Source: Camellia lanceoleosa (Eukaryota; Streptophyta; Magnoliopsida; Ericales; Theaceae). Taken from it: a DNA stretch of 64,000 nt. Below the pieces are notes generated by a model. It ran no database searches, was not told where the DNA came from, and saw only the letters and a list, made by a program, of their open reading frames with translations. Positions 1 to 13,500 of this stretch are shown here, piece after piece (the first letter of the stretch is position 1; each line of letters opens with the position of its first letter). The translations under genes and the position numbers were made by a program. The DNA lies in assembly GCA_025200525.1 (NCBI GenBank), contig CM045762.1, positions 88,974,717 through 89,038,716 on the forward strand, read 5' to 3'.

Positions 1-679
1 ACATGTTGTTTAACCTTGTTATGTGCTATTCTTGGTAGCTAAAAGATTTGAGAAAACTAGGGTTTGATTATTATATGTAATGATGCATAAAATGGGAATT
101 CCTTTTTAACTTCTTTTATTATTCAATTAAATCTCATGTAGTTAAAACTAAGATGTGTGAGATTTTTGAAATTGAATTTGAAATGTGGAGGTTCATGAGA
201 CTCTTGAGGAATAATGAATACTGGGTATTGCGAATCATGGAAATAATGGGAAATCATGGAGATTTCAGATTATTGCTGGTATATGGATTTATATTATTGT
301 TATTATTCTTTAATTTTCTTATTAGAGATAATTGTTTTGGCTATCGGTTGAGGACAACATTGTCATGTGATAAAAATTACATGTGAATTAGGCCTTTGAA
401 ATGTTTATAAATCACGCACGTCATTTTTCATATCATCGATTTGTAATTGTCACATTTTTGTATCAAGAAATGTTGTGTTGAGAAGACTTGCATTGTTTTT
501 TAGAAAAAAGGGGTAAATATTGTGGTAAATCTGGTTACGGGGTATAGTTGTGATTAATTTTGCTTTAGATCATTGGTGAAAGTTCAAAACACACACTAAG
601 TAGGTTCCAAGTTCCTTTAGTTGAAAGATAGTAAATTGGATTCAGAGTGCTTTTGAAACTACTTGTAGACACACCTAGG
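1..679. other. Unassigned AT-rich flank left of the first solo LTR
   Basis: No coding sequence, RNA gene or repeat end was recognised here. Short open frames exist but none resembles a known family. The last five bases before the LTR (ctagg, 675-679) nearly match the five bases after it (atagg, 3883-3887), so this stretch is the pre-insertion flank of the solo LTR. Confidence 0.4.
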
Positions 680-3600
680 TGTAAACACCCCATTTTTGAC
701 CGCCCGTATGACTCGGGAGCTTTGTCCTGTGCACTCGATGATGAAAGTTACATTGTGTATTATTTGACTTCTCAACGGATGAATTTAAGCCCAAGCTCTA
801 AAACAATCCCAAAACCTTCATATTTACACTATTCTTACGTTAGAGGTCCCTCTTTGAACATTGTGCCACCCTACACTGAGCCTGAAGCAGAGGAACATGG
901 GAGCACATTGGGGCCTGGCCGTGCCTCATTGGGAGTCGGCTGTGCTTTTTTGGTGAGAAACACTGATCTGGGTGGGAATTAGCCAACTTTCTATTTTTGA
1001 AGATATTTGTGACCTATTTTGCTTAAATTCTATAAATATGAACTGATCCCACTGTATTGAGGATTAGAAAATTTTCAAAAGAAGCAAAACTCCCTTGAGA
1101 ACTCTTTCTTCTTGTGCAAGCTAGCTTTTATCATTCTTTAACTATATCTATACATGATATACACCCTTGGAGTTGAACCTTAGGACCTTGATTGAGACTT
1201 GTGAATCATAATTCAACCTTGAGAGTGTGCTAGGATCAAGTTTGGTTTACAACCATAGCTTGCTCTCTTCAAGAGGTATAAGCTTGTCACCTTTTCTCTT
1301 GCTTTTGTTTCTATCTCTTTCTATCTATTTCTTGTGTCTTTGTGTTGTTTTGAATCCATTTCAAGTGTTAGAATTTAGGGTTGAATAGCTACGAAAGGTA
1401 GCGAGGGTTAACACCCTTTCTTGCACCTTACTTCATAGCTCATCTCCTTAGTTTTACCACTATTTTTCTTGGCTTTCAAATTGATTTTTAGAGTTTAAAA
1501 GAGCTGAAAAACATGGTTTAAAAGTCCCAAAAGTGGAGGGGTTAGCCACCTCTCCTTGCTCTTGTTTACAAGCCTTCTGACTCCTTGTTATTTATTTATT
1601 TATTTATTATCTTTTTATGCTCTTAAACATAATTTTAGCCACTGATTTTTACATATTAGGGGTTGTTTAGGGTTGTTTTAATTCATTTAATTAGTTTATG
1701 CTTTGACTACTTTGCTTGTTATATTGTACGTCCTCATGGCTTCGGGTGTTTTGGTCTTAGACACCAAGACATTCGAGTTGACAGCTTTTGTTTGCTACTT
1801 AGTTATGTGAAGAGTCTTATTCTAATAGGCAATCTTTCATAATCATTTCTACACCCTCCCTCCTTTCTTGTTTTTTTCTTTGTTTGAGAGTCATTTCAAG
1901 CGATTGATTGCTATTCAAGGCATGAGAAAGAGACCTATGCTCAATGGCTTAATCTCTACGGAGGTTCATTACTAAGGTGTAGTCTCTCTTTCATGTTATG
2001 GATCACTTCTTGTTTGGCATGTCTTCTCATTTAGTGGACTTACCTCTCATTATTGGACAAAGTGATTAAGTAATGGAAAGGACTAATAACAATTGGCTTA
2101 AAATCAATGAAACCAACATAAAGAAAATGCTTAAAATCGGTTGGATTCAGCCAGACGTTATGCCGAGTTCATCACTTCGAGAATTGTCACTTATCAATCC
2201 ATGATATTTTGATGAAACTTGAGGCGTGTTTGTCTTCCTCTTTGAGCCTCCATGATAAGGAGGGGTGGTTGTCTTCATTGCATTTATTAATTGTTTTGTC
2301 GAAATTGCGTTCGAAATCATCAAGCCATCAACTTGTGCCTATTGATGGTTTCAGACTTGAATTCACTCTTCTCTTGAGTTTTATGATAGAGGAGAGCAGA
2401 AGGGACAAACATGGCTTAAAGTTGCTCTATCTGCACTATTTTCACCCCAAAGCACAAAAATAGATTTTTGAAAGAAACTAGGGCACGACCGGCCTTATTT
2501 GGACCTGGCTAGGCCTCATTAGGGGCCGGCCGGGCTCCAATGTTTGGTAAACAGAGTATTTTGGCAGAAACAGGGGGTAGTGGCTGGGGGTGAAATAGGG
2601 CAGATTCCCAAGGAGGCAGACAAAGTAGCTTCTACAGACTGTCCGCATGAGCGCGCATCCGAGTCTTATGCATTATTAATGTCGTTCGCATTATTAATTA
2701 TTGTTGTAATTATGATTATTGTTCATATTATATTGTTGTAATTAGTGTTCTAATTATCCTTATTGTAATAAATTAGATAGCTTGTTATTTATTTATTTTT
2801 CATTCGAATTTGTAATAGCTAGTTTAATCCAGACACTTGGACACTCATTCGAACCTTCTTACACGGGGGCAAATATTTAATAATGTGTGTATGTCTTCCA
2901 ACCCCCATTTCTTTCTCCCTTTTATTTACCTGCTTACAATGGTAGCATAAAATCATATTTCCTTAGCATTTTCCATGATTCACATACACTCATCTCGCAT
3001 GCATAAGGGTTCGGCTAATCATACTGACAATGTCAATTTCAAATTCTTTTAATCGAATACATGATTTATCCCATATCCTAGATTGAATCATATTCTATGC
3101 TAGTAGCCGAACTTGTTATTTGCATAATTATATGTATCACATTAGCCATATTGTATTATTTAGGAGCATGCATATTTTCTAATTATTTTGCTTTATTTGG
3201 CTTGCCTTGGAGTACTAGATGAGCATTTCTCGCTTTTAGCATATTGCATTGTGTGTTTGTGTTGCCATATCAAGCATATTCCATGAGACTACGTGCTTGA
3301 GTTATATATTTGTTTGAATGCCTGGATGAAGGCCTTTTACCTAAATTGGATTAATTTGATTAATGTCAATACGAGCTCGCTTTTTCAAGTGACATGTATT
3401 CAAAACGGTTTATTTTTATTTTTTTCCAAAATAAACATGAAATCAAAGCATTTCAAATTTTGCGAATTGGTCTATACTTGTATGTATCACATAGTAATAA
3501 TAGCATAATAATTGAAACAAGAGCATATAATGTAAATAAGAATCACATCATGATTAGTAGAGGCTGATCTTTGATCAGGTGTGAGTGGTGCTTAATTCAT

Positions 3601-3882
3601 GACCTTCCCTCTCATACCTAAGTTCCGGCCAAGACACTTTGGTAATGACGACTAATGGCCTTTTTCCTAAATTTCAAAAATATTTAGGTGGCGACTCTAA
3701 AATCTGCAATGTAGTCCATTTTGGCATCTTTAATTCAAAATCAATTTTCTAAAAAAATGTGCCAAATTTAGACTCTTTTGTGTTTATCATTTCATATTGC
3801 ATTTGTGAAACCAGATTAAGAACCACGGAGTCCGAATCAGAGGGCTAATCGTATCCGAAAAAAGCACGAAAAGCAAGCTACA
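680..3882 (+). mobile_element. Solo LTR of a Tat/Ogre-type Ty3/gypsy family
   Basis: The stretch starts TGTAAACACCCCATTTTTGACC, matching the start of the LTR at 9773, and ends CAAGCTACA, matching the end of that LTR at 18324. At about 3.2 kb it has the long-LTR layout of Ogre-like elements. No primer-binding site follows its end (compare 18330-18347), so it is a solo LTR rather than the left end of a full element. The flanking five bases, ctagg and atagg, look like a one-mismatch target duplication. A TATA-like box sits about 350 bp from the start. The final 350 bp are closely related to the other family LTR ends in the window. Assigning the lineage relies on the gag, protease and primer site of the element at 18.3-22.4 kb. 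Confidence 0.75.
1031..1038 (+). promoter_or_regulatory. TATA-like box in the solo LTR
   Basis: TATAAATA lies about 350 bp into the LTR. The antisense LTR to the right has a TATA-like sequence at a comparable place (near 6890, ctataaatac on the minus strand). This suggests the LTR transcription start, with U3 upstream. Confidence 0.4.
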
Positions 3883-4126
3883 ATAGGAAATACCTGTGTT
3901 GTATTTACTGCCCTGTTTCTTGCTTTGAAAAGCTTTTGAGCTTTGATTTTGGAAGTGTGCATGACATCATCTCTTAAAAGAAAAACTCGTATTTTATCAT
4001 GGCATTTCATGTGCATTCACCATATGTTATTGTTAAACACCATAGATGTCATTAAGTTTATCTCTACTAGGCTTTTTACTCATTCCTTAGCGAAAACAAT
4101 TTTCAGGTGTTGATGGCATGGCTCCG
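3883..4126 (+). other. Short spacer between two inverted LTRs, with a chromovirus-like LTR scrap
   Basis: This 244-bp spacer separates the sense LTR (680-3882) from the antisense LTR starting at 4127. Its last 80 bp (a GGCTTTTTACTCA stretch, then TTTTCAGGTG) resemble 23575-23640, where a GGCTCACCC stretch and TTTTCAGGTACTGG occur inside another LTR remnant. I infer an older chromovirus-type LTR into which the Ogre-type copies inserted. No gene is seen. Confidence 0.35.
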
Positions 4127-6960
4127 TGTAGTTGGTTTTGCGTGCTCCTTGGAGGGGTTTAGTCTCGTCGGATACGATAGCCCTATAGTTCGGACTCCCG
4201 TGGTTCTGAATAAGGTTTCACAAGTGCAATGTGAAATAGAAAAAGACAAATGAGGGTCCAAATCTAGAAAATCTTTAGAAAATCCATTAATCATTAGAGA
4301 TGCCAAAAATAAACTGCATTGTCAGATTTCAGAGTCGCTACCTAAATATTTTTGGGAATTTTAGGAAACCCGTGACTCATGCCAAAGGTCACTTGTCCAT
4401 CGTAACAAAAGTTGTCTCAATTCGGGAACTTAGGTATGAGAGTGGAAGGTCATGAATTGAGCATCCCTCTCACCCGATCAAAGATCGGCCTCTACTAATC
4501 ATGATGTGATTTTTATCAACATTATGTGCACTTGTTATGATTTTATTATGCTAACATACAATGTGAGGCACACAAGTATAGACTGTTTGCTTGCTTTGGA
4601 AATGACTTGATTTTATGTGATTATTTTAAAAGAGTTTTGAGTGCACACAACTCAAAAGGAAATAAATGAGATCGTACATACATTTGATTAAAATCATCCC
4701 CAATGCAAGTAAAATAACCTTCATCCACAGGCATTCAAACAGTTCATTTCGAGTGAGCACGTAGCCTCATGGTAAGATACTAAGCATGGCAACAATCACA
4801 CACGTGAATATGCTAAAGCAAAAAATGCTCACGCAGTACTCTGAGGTAAGTCCAAAAAAAAAAAAAAGTTAGAAAAAATACATGACCTTAACAATGCACA
4901 TGACTAATGAAACACATACAAGAATGTAACTATTAGGTTTGGCTTTATTATGTCATATGGATTAACTCAAAGCATACGGTAGCGTACGTATTTAAGCAAG
5001 TAAGAAATGAAAATGATATTAAAAAATGATGAGCCAAACTTTAATGCATGCAAAAGTGGATACAAAACATGTCAATGATATGAAATGAAAACATGATACT
5101 ATATACAACCATGGTAAGCATATAAATAAAAAGGAGAAAGAAATGAGAGTTGGAAAACATACAAATATTACAAATTTTTCCTCGCACAAGAGGGTCCGAA
5201 TGGCCTAATTAACTAATTATTACAAACACTAATCAATGAACTAATTAATTATTACAAGTCCTAATGAAAATAGCTAATTAATTACATAATATGAATCTCA
5301 AAGCTAATTGAATGGACTTGAATGAGTAGTCGCATGCTTTGCGAGAAAATCCTCCAAAATCTCTCAATTTGCCACCGACGCCGCTTTGTTTACGAAAAAA
5401 TATATATATGTTTTGTTCTGAAAAATCTGCTCTGTTTTGCTTGAAAACGACCACTGCCGTACAACACTCTTAGCCGGCCGGCCTAATCAAGTGGCCGGCC
5501 ATATAGAATAATGGTCGGCCGACCACTGTTTCTGGAGAATACCCTACTGCAACAGAACTGGAACAAAGCAAGACAGAGAGTTTCCAAAAGTCGTTCATCC
5601 TTCCTGCTTCCTTTTGTCATGAGGATTTTCGAGGAGGGAGTAGATTTGTTTCCCAAATCATCAACCATTGCAAATTTCTTGCATGATGATCTTTAAAAGC
5701 AAAAGGAAAAGACTTGGCTAAACACACAAAAAAATGCTATGCTCTTTACAAGGAAGAGGTAGACATGCTTAACTCATAAATCATCAAGTCACAAGATAGT
5801 ACATGATGATCATAGAGCAATCAAAATGAACAAAAGTAACAACTCAAGAGTGTTGTCAACTCGTCTCCTTACTCATGGAATAAGGATGAAACATCCTTTT
5901 CCATGCTTTAGTTTGGAATTAGGAGAGAGTTTTCAACACTTCTCAAGAAAGAGCTCTTTAGTAACAACAAAGCAAGTAAGGAAAAAAAGACAAAAAGCTA
6001 GCTATCTACCAAAGCTTAAACACACAACTTGCCAAAGTTGTTGACAACTCCTCTTTATCATGGAACAAGGATGAGACATCCATTTTCATATTTCGAAAAT
6101 GATTGATAAGAAAGTTTTTCAACATTTTGAACACGGAAACTATTACCTAGCTTCAAGGTGGACTGCAATGATATTAAAGCAATAAATTTACACTAGATAA
6201 GTGGACTTGTGGCGGGGTGGCTAAGCCTAAGCTCTAATCCTCTCATGACCACAAGGTTCTAAGGTACATAAGGAAAGCTAAAAACGATCAACTTAACGGA
6301 TTGACTGCTATATCCCAAACACGCAAAATCCGAAAGGACTTACAATAACACAAATATGATATTTAAAGCATATGAAGTAAGAGCACATGTAGCAGGGAGG
6401 GCTAAGACCCTTTTATAAGCCCATATTCAATTTATATCACACAAAACAGTGCTAAAAGGTACTAAAATTTAACCAAAAGAAGTGAAAAGAAAGCCAAATA
6501 AAAAAAAATTGAAAGAAAAATAGAGGGGTACACAACAAGTGAACTAGCCAATTAAAAGGTGGCTAGCTCACTCACTTTTAACAAAATTTTATTACATTTT
6601 AAGCTTAAAAACAACTCTAAAATCACTATGAAATTATGAGAAAAAAAGAGAGAAAAGATGGTTGAAAATACAAGAAAATGATAGGATGTTCTTCTTAGTT
6701 CACAAACCACAAGCTAAACACTCTTAAGGAGCTGAAATTGTGTTCAATAATCTTAGCAAAGGCTTCAAGTTTGAGCTTGTAAGGTATATGTATTGTGTAT
6801 CTATACTGCAAGAGGGTAGAGAAGATGGTTGGGCAAGCTATAGGCTCTTAGGGAATTTTTCTAACCCAAAACCATGAACGAGGGTGTTGTATTTATAGAA
6901 AAACAACTTCTCACGTCAGAAGTATCTGTAAAGGGGACAGCTTGTATTACCAAATTCCCA
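4127..6960 (-). mobile_element. Antisense Tat/Ogre-type LTR, probable 3' LTR of a minus-strand element, truncated in U3
   Basis: The stretch begins TGTAGTTGGTTTTGCGTGCTCC, the reverse complement of an LTR end of the same family. It continues as a reverse-complement relative of the LTR at 680-3882, including the shared GGAGAAAGAAATGAG block near 5130. The reverse of the TATA region is near 6890. The expected other terminus (GGGTGTCTACA) is missing and sequence passes directly into element-internal sequence. The right border is therefore an estimate, and U3 appears deleted or replaced. Confidence 0.6.
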
Positions 6961-7191
6961 TTCAAACTTTTCTTCAATTTTGACGCCGCTCTCCCCTAAC
7001 TTAACGTCCTCTTTTCTTTTCCTTTTTCACCTACTCTCAAGTTAGTTTTGATCTCTGTATTTTCTCCATTCTCTCTTTTTGGAACTATTCCAGCATTCGT
7101 TCCCTCCCGGCAATGGTCATGTCCTCAGACTTGCTGTTTCTATCAATTTCTCCTTATTTTTGTTCCTCTTTGTCCAATTCCTCTTCACTAT

Positions 7192-7422
7192 TTAAACAAT
7201 CATAGCTAGATTTAGGCTGAATCGGATCTGCACATTGCCCACATCCTCTTCCTCAAACAAATAGAGGTTCTCTAAGTCTTCCTCCATCTCTGCTAAGTCA
7301 TCAAGACTTTGTTCAGGCCTATTTTCTATAACAGCATTGATGCAAAGTGAATCCGATAGTATGATAGTTGGCTTTGGTTTGTCAAAAACCACAATATATT
7401 GACTAGGATCATACTCTTCCAT
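7192..7422 (-). pseudogene. Gag-to-protease linker fragment of a Tat/Ogre-type element
   Basis: This is an acidic stretch of 76 residues with a LAEMEEDLENLYLFEEEDVGNV segment that parallels the translated sequence near 21015-21090 of the plus-strand element (LAELEEDLDNLQFYEEQ). It has no catalytic motif. It marks the polyprotein region between gag and protease and shows that the minus-strand copy was cut just before protease. Confidence 0.55.
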
Positions 7423-7796
7423 GGGTGATGGTCACTTCTCCGCAATCTGGGTATCAGATAACCCTTCTTTAAGTGAATTCCCATTCTCTTCAACTGCCGC
7501 CACCACAGGCTTTGGTTGGGTTTCGGGTGTTATATCCATTATGCATAAGTTCGTGCCTTCAGGAATAACCACCTCGGGTTTAAGCAAATAGGTTGGGGTG
7601 ATATATTTGTCAAGTTAAAGATGGGCGATAGTGTTTGGATGAGGTTGATATTTCTAGGAGGGGGGACATGGTTTTGGATGGAGAGTGGGTTGGTGGTTAC
7701 ATTTGGCTTCGGGGGTGGAGATATGATCTTATTGTCAATGAGATCCTGGATCTCATGACAAAGGCGAAAGTAACAGTCAGTGGGGTGACTATGCTG

Positions 7797-8989
7797 TTAG
7801 TAGAAGATATAGTATTGAGTGGGGTCATGTTTTGTTAGAAGTGGGTCATAGAGAGGTTGAGGATCAATGGACTTAAGATGCCCTTTGTCCATCAAAACCT
7901 TGGGGGCACGAGTTAGACTCATGTGAAGCAGGGTGAAGGTTCTAAATTGGTTTCGGGCTGGGCCGGTGGTTTGTGAGGTTGTGCTAGTGAATGGATCGAC
8001 TATCTTGGCTGTGGTGGTGACGGTACTGATTTCTTCAGGCCTAGGAATAGTGTTATTGCTAGCACTAGTACCCCTAGTAAACGGCCTCTTTGCCGGTTCA
8101 CTTGTTCTCTGGATAATTCCCTTCTTGAAAGCGCTCTCAATCTGAACCCCCAATTCAGGTAAAGCAGCGAAAGTAGATAGTGACGCGACTATCGTCCTTT
8201 GTAACATGTATGGTTCAAGGTTCTGAACTACTAATAGAACCTGTTCCCTCTCTGACGGCCTGTTTGTCATTCAGGCTGCCTATGCTCTCTATCTAGTAAT
8301 GAAGTCGATAAAGGGTTCCTTGGTATTTTAAGAGGTTGCATCCAGTTCGCTGATCGTTACCTACATCTGAGTATTATAGGAATGCTGATTAACAAATCCC
8401 TCAGATAGTTCTTTCCAGTTCCGCTTGGTCGAGTCTTCTAGTTTGGCATACCAACTGGCTACCACTTCTGATAAGGTCCTTCGAATAATGACAATTTATG
8501 AGCCTGTGTCAAGCCCATTGGTTTTAAGATATCCAAGAAGAGACAGACGTGGACGATAGGATCTCCGTTTCCATCAAATCTGTCGATGTGTGGCATTTTG
8601 AACTTCTCCGGCAATCTTACAAAAGTCTCAGTATAATCGTCTTCAATGTCAGGGATGGAATTGAAGCGTTGAGATTTCTTAAGCATCTTTTTCAGCTTGA
8701 CGATTTTTATCATAGCAGGATCGATGTCATTGATGTCAAAAAGAGGAAGCCTTTCGTGAGGTTGTTCTAGAGGCCTAAAAACCTGAGCTTGTGCTAACAC
8801 CTTTTGGGGATCTAAAACTTGAAGGTTCTCAGCTAGCTGAGGTGGATCAAGATTTGGCTGGGCAGCCAGGACTGGATGTGTGGCAGATGCTGATGCCTTA
8901 AATGGGTGTCGCATTTCAGTAATGGTCTGATCCTGCAGAGTTATCCTCTGGTTCAGTGTATCCATGGCCTGTTGAAATGTTGTCATCAT
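7797..8989 (-). pseudogene. Broken gag of a Tat/Ogre-type element
   Basis: Two reading frames on the minus strand give an N-terminal part (8989-8459) with the signature FKMPHIDRFDGNGDP and a C-terminal part (8270-7797) with LPELGVQIESAFKKGI. Both match the gag of the plus-strand relative at 19631-20662 (FKMPHIDRFDGSGDP and LHEIGVQIEDAMKQG). The central part (about 8271-8458), which should hold the conserved W..A and F..YS region, is present as DNA but interrupted by stops and frameshifts. Capsid function is lost. The family packages element RNA into particles. Identification is firm because both halves align in order with the relative. Confidence 0.75.
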
Positions 8990-10184
8990 TGCTGTAACTT
9001 CTTCTATACTTTGCGCCGTTATAGATCTAGGCGAGTTAGATACTGGTGAACTGAGCGAATGGGAATGAACGGGTGACTGATAAGTGCTCTTTACTGTTGA
9101 TGACTACCTGGTTCTTCTCCTTCGAACAACTGATGGGAGAGACTAACACCGGCCGATCAATCAATTAGATCTCGGATTTTGCAAAGCCTACCGAAGCGAG
9201 TCAACAAAACTTAGGAGATATCAGGTCTGTCTGAAGCTATGATTTCAAGATTACCTAGCAAAAGAAATAAAGAAAAAGAAAAGCAATAATCAAAAGTTGG
9301 ACAGCACTTTGGCTGAAATTTGCAACAGATATGATCACAACAGATAACCATTTCCTATTGATAAAATCAATTCTCCCCAAACAGATACCTAACCGTAATC
9401 TAAATTCAAGAAGCTCAGATAGATATAGAATATAGCACATAGTGGGTAAAGAGAGCCAAAACACCCTTATGAGGGGGTGGGGTTACCTTGTCCTCACTTT
9501 GGCATGATCTAGAGTTTTACTAGTTCAAATAAGCGGGACCACAAAAATTCTGAATACGGGTGAGCATCTTGTTCTATGTTGGAACAGTCACTAGAGTTTT
9601 ACTATATGTGCTAGGCCAATTAATCAAAAGGATACCTCAGCAAGGTTACCTAATATACCTCATACCTAACACTGAAAAGTGAAAGAAAGATCAAGCGATA
9701 TAGAGGTAACGCAGATCCAAGGGTTGTGTTCCCAATGTGACATTGCCTACGTCCGACCAGCCGTTTGGCAAGTGTAGACACCCCAGTTTTGACCATTCTC
9801 AAGACTCAGATGTCATAGTTTGTGCACTCGATGATTGTGATTTTTTGTGTTCGTTTTGAGAGCCCAAAGTCCTCGGTGGAGCACCCTATCTTTGAGCCTT
9901 TGGACCTTGTCTTTTCTCTATCTTGTTTTGGACCAAAACTTGGTGTCTGGACCTTATGGTGACCTGTCGGCCACCACTAGAGGCTGTCAACTATGGCTTG
10001 AGGTTGTCGGCCATTGGTGTGGCCGATCGACCACCAGTGGTGGCCGGTTGGCTATTAGTGGTGGTCGACGGCCACCGGTCTCTTTTTCCAAATATTTATT
10101 GATAGCTGTGCCAGCTATTGCACACTGAGATGCATGTTCATACACGTGTATAGTAGGATGTTTCTAAGCTCAAGGGGTGTTTTT

Positions 10185-10192
10185 CTATAAAC
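10185..10192 (+). promoter_or_regulatory. TATA-like box of the 5' LTR
   Basis: CTATAAAC lies about 410 bp into the LTR and downstream of the GC-rich repeat cluster, in the position expected for a U3 promoter. Confidence 0.35.
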
Positions 10193-10556
10193 AGGGGGGG
10201 TTCCTCCCCATTTTTGAGGGTTTGTAATTTTGGAACAAAATTTTCCCTCTCTCTCTCTTGCTATTTTGTGCTTGGTTGCCTAGTTTCCCTATACTTTTGC
10301 ATACCAACCCTTAATCAAACTTGACCACCTTTGAGTTGAGGTCCCTTGGAGTCTTGTTTGAGCTCTAGAAGGAGGTTTTGAGCTTGGATTGTTGCTTAAT
10401 TTGTGCCTTAGCTTCATGAGGTATAACACTTGTTATTTAAGCTTACTTTGCACACTTGTTTTGCCATCTTTTTCAACTATTTTTGGGCTGGTTTTGGACT
10501 GTAAAAAGCTCTATTTTTGTTGGTGAAAAGTGTTGGTTTGAGGCTTGTTTTAGTTA

Positions 10557-10561
10557 AGGGG
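10557..10561 (+). repeat. Target-site duplication AGGGG, left copy
   Basis: AGGGG sits directly before TGTAGCTCG, the left end of the antisense solo LTR, and is repeated directly after its right end at 15090-15094. Five bases is the normal duplication for Ty3/gypsy integrases. Confidence 0.85.
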
Positions 10562-13500
10562 TGTAGCTCGACTTTCTCGTGCCCTCTTTCGGAGAGCTCG
10601 AATTGGTCCTACAGTTCGGGCTCCTGTCATGGTTCTGAATCTAATCTCACAAAGTGCAATGTAAAACTGATAAACACCAAAGAGTCCAATGTGGAAAATC
10701 TTTTTGGAAAATCGATTTTAAATCAAATAATGCCAAAATTGGACTGCTTTGTCAGATTATAAAGTCGCCACCTAAATATTTTATTTTTGGGAAAATTTAA
10801 GAAACCCTGACTTGTGCCGAAGGCCACATATCCGTCATCACCAAAGTTGCCTCGGCTCAGGAACTTGGGTTCGAGAGGGGAAGGTCTTGAAATGGGCACC
10901 CTCGCTCGCCTAATCAAAGGATCAACCTCTATTAACCATGATATGTTATTTTATAAACCTCATGTGTTCTTGTCCGGTTATTTAGCTAACTTTACTACGT
11001 GACGAGCACGCAAGCAAGTATAAACTAAATCGCAAGAATTGGAACAAAACAACTCATGCTTGTTTTCAAAAATGGTTTGAAATTGCCACCCCCAAGTGGG
11101 CTAAAATGCAAATTTGCCATCAAACATGATGGGCTTGAAGCATGATTTGCCACTTTATAAAGTGGGCTTAAAACTTACATTTATCAATTGTTCCAATTCA
11201 AGCAATAAAGCCTTCATCCCCAGGCATTCATGCAGTTAATCATTTAAGCACATAGCCTCATGGCAAGCATGCTAACATGGCAACACTCACACTCATGCAA
11301 GTATGCTAAAGCATAAAAGCTTACCGAGTACTCCAAGCCAAAATAAAAACTAATTAGAAACAATGCATGATTCTAACTATACAAGATGCCTAATGCAAGA
11401 CATGCAATATGCTATTAGGATAGGCTCCGCTACCTAAAATGTTTGTTTACAACAAATTGATAGCATGCTTTTAAACATGTATTCATCGAAGTAATTGAAT
11501 CGACAATGCAGTTTGAATGATGCGCCGAGCCTTGGTGCATGCAAGACAAATGAATGATGCAAACATGCGAGCATAAGGTATGCTAATTGAAAATGTCCCT
11601 AATTTAACCATCGAAAGCGGATAAATAAAAAGGAGAAAGACGTGGGGTTGGAAGACATACACACACACGCACACTTATTACAACATTACGCTCTCGCGAA
11701 GGAGGGTCCGAATGAATAAGCTAAGCTATACTAAGCCAAGCCAATTATTACAATAATCAAAACTAATTAACTAACTTATTCTAAGCTAATTAATCACAAC
11801 AAGTTGGAATTAAAAAACTAGTTACACAAACTAATTAAGTACAACACTTGAATTGAATAATTAGCTATGCTAACAAATTAAAGCAATTGAATGGCCTCGA
11901 GGGCGAGGGACGCATGCATGCTCAGTTGGTTTCCTCCCGAAAATCCATCGCCTTGCCTTTGGATGCCTCTGTTTGCACTCGTTGATCTCTGAAAATTGCA
12001 CCAACTTCCAAAACACCTCTGCTCCACCTTAGGAACACACTGAGCAAACTTTTCATTGATGGCTAGTCAGCCACAAAAGGTGGTTGTTGGCCACCACTGG
12101 TGGCCGGTCGGTCACTATTGGTGGCTGTCGTCCACCCCCTCCTTGGAATTCTCCTTTTTGCTGCGACAGAGAGCAAACAGAGGCAAAGCAGTGTATTCTC
12201 GAGCAATATATCTACTATTACCCTCCTTATCATTATACAAGGTCAAAGGAGTGTAATTCTTGGCTCTCAAGCCATTAACCAAGCATTTTCAATGCATGAT
12301 GGCTAGAGAACCAAGTTTGTACAAGATCAATGAATGCACAAACAAGACCAAAACAACCACCACCCTATCATGCATGATCAAGGGTGATGGTGACCAAGAA
12401 AAGTGGCACGTTTCATCAGTTTGAGTATGAAACGTCCCATTTTTCTTGTGTTCAAATTAACGTCTGATCTGAGCACATGCAATGCAACACAAAGATGCTT
12501 ATCTTGCCTCTTTTACTTTGTTTATTTTGTTTACACATTTTACATTACCGATTAATCCTTTAATCGATTAAGTCCAATGGTGGGAGTCATGTAATGGAAA
12601 GAGGGCTTGAACCACAACTGCCTTGAGCGTGAAAGAGGCCTCATGCTGTTGGTTAGTAGAAACCCTCAAGAGAGGATTAAAACCATTAGGCATGAGGGCC
12701 TCAATTCCACACTCAAGCCAACAAGGGGTTCAAGGCTACTTTCAAAACAAATGAAAGATTGACGAAGAGAGGGAGATGGCAAAGATTTCAGTGCTGAAAT
12801 GGGATGCAAAATGACACTAAAACATGCAAGCAACTCATGCAAGTCATGTTTAAAAGCCTAAAATATTAAGCTAGTGAAGGATATTAAACCACAACCATGC
12901 AAAATGACACTCAACTGAGCCAAACAACCCAAAACAGAGCTAAAGAAGTCCAAAATAAAGTCTAAGACATGCTGGAATTAAACTAGAAATGGCTAGAAAA
13001 ATAGGGTAACACATAGAGCTACCTAGACTAGCAAAGAAGACACAAGGAGGGGAGGCTAACCCCTCCAATTTTGAACTTCAAAACATATTTTTTGCCATTG
13101 AAATAACTCTAAAAATCAGTGGTAAAAGCCTCAAAAAAAGATGATGCAAGGGTGGGAAACACAAGGGCAAAGGCCTCCAAAACAAGGTACAAAGAAAGGC
13201 TATCAACCCCTCAACCTTTAATGACCTTTGGATCCAAGCTTTCAAAAACACAGAGTTTTTATAGCCCAAAATCAGTTGAAAGACATGCTAGAATGATGAC
13301 AAAACTAGCTAAGACAATAAGCTAAAACATGGGGTTACACTACAACCATGCAAAAGACTACTCATACAACACAAACAACTCAAAACACAACTAAAGAAGC
13401 CCAAATTAGAGGCAAAAACATGTTGGAAATAAGCCAAGTTAAACCACAAAAATATGCTACCATGTGATGCTAACTAGGCATGCAAGTGAGACACAAGGAA

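Larger units (their letters stand above)
7000..9772 (-). mobile_element. Internal region of a minus-strand Tat/Ogre-type element, gag side only
   Basis: Read on the minus strand, 9772 down to about 9000 matches the untranslated leader of the plus-strand relative near 18500-18660, including a shared GGGAACACAACCCTT block and a shared GTGTTAGGT..GAGGTATATTAGGT stretch. Gag fragments follow (8989-7797), then the gag-to-protease linker (7422-7192), then about 200 bp of degraded sequence. Reverse transcriptase, RNase H and integrase are absent before the antisense LTR. The right end at 9772 is cut by the LTR starting at 9773, and the element's own primer site and 5' LTR are not visible in the window. 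This is either a deletion derivative or a non-autonomous gag-only form. Confidence 0.65.

Noticed and set aside
647..982. 111-codon open frame at the left LTR
   Set aside because: It spans the flank and the first 300 bp of a solo LTR and resembles no protein.
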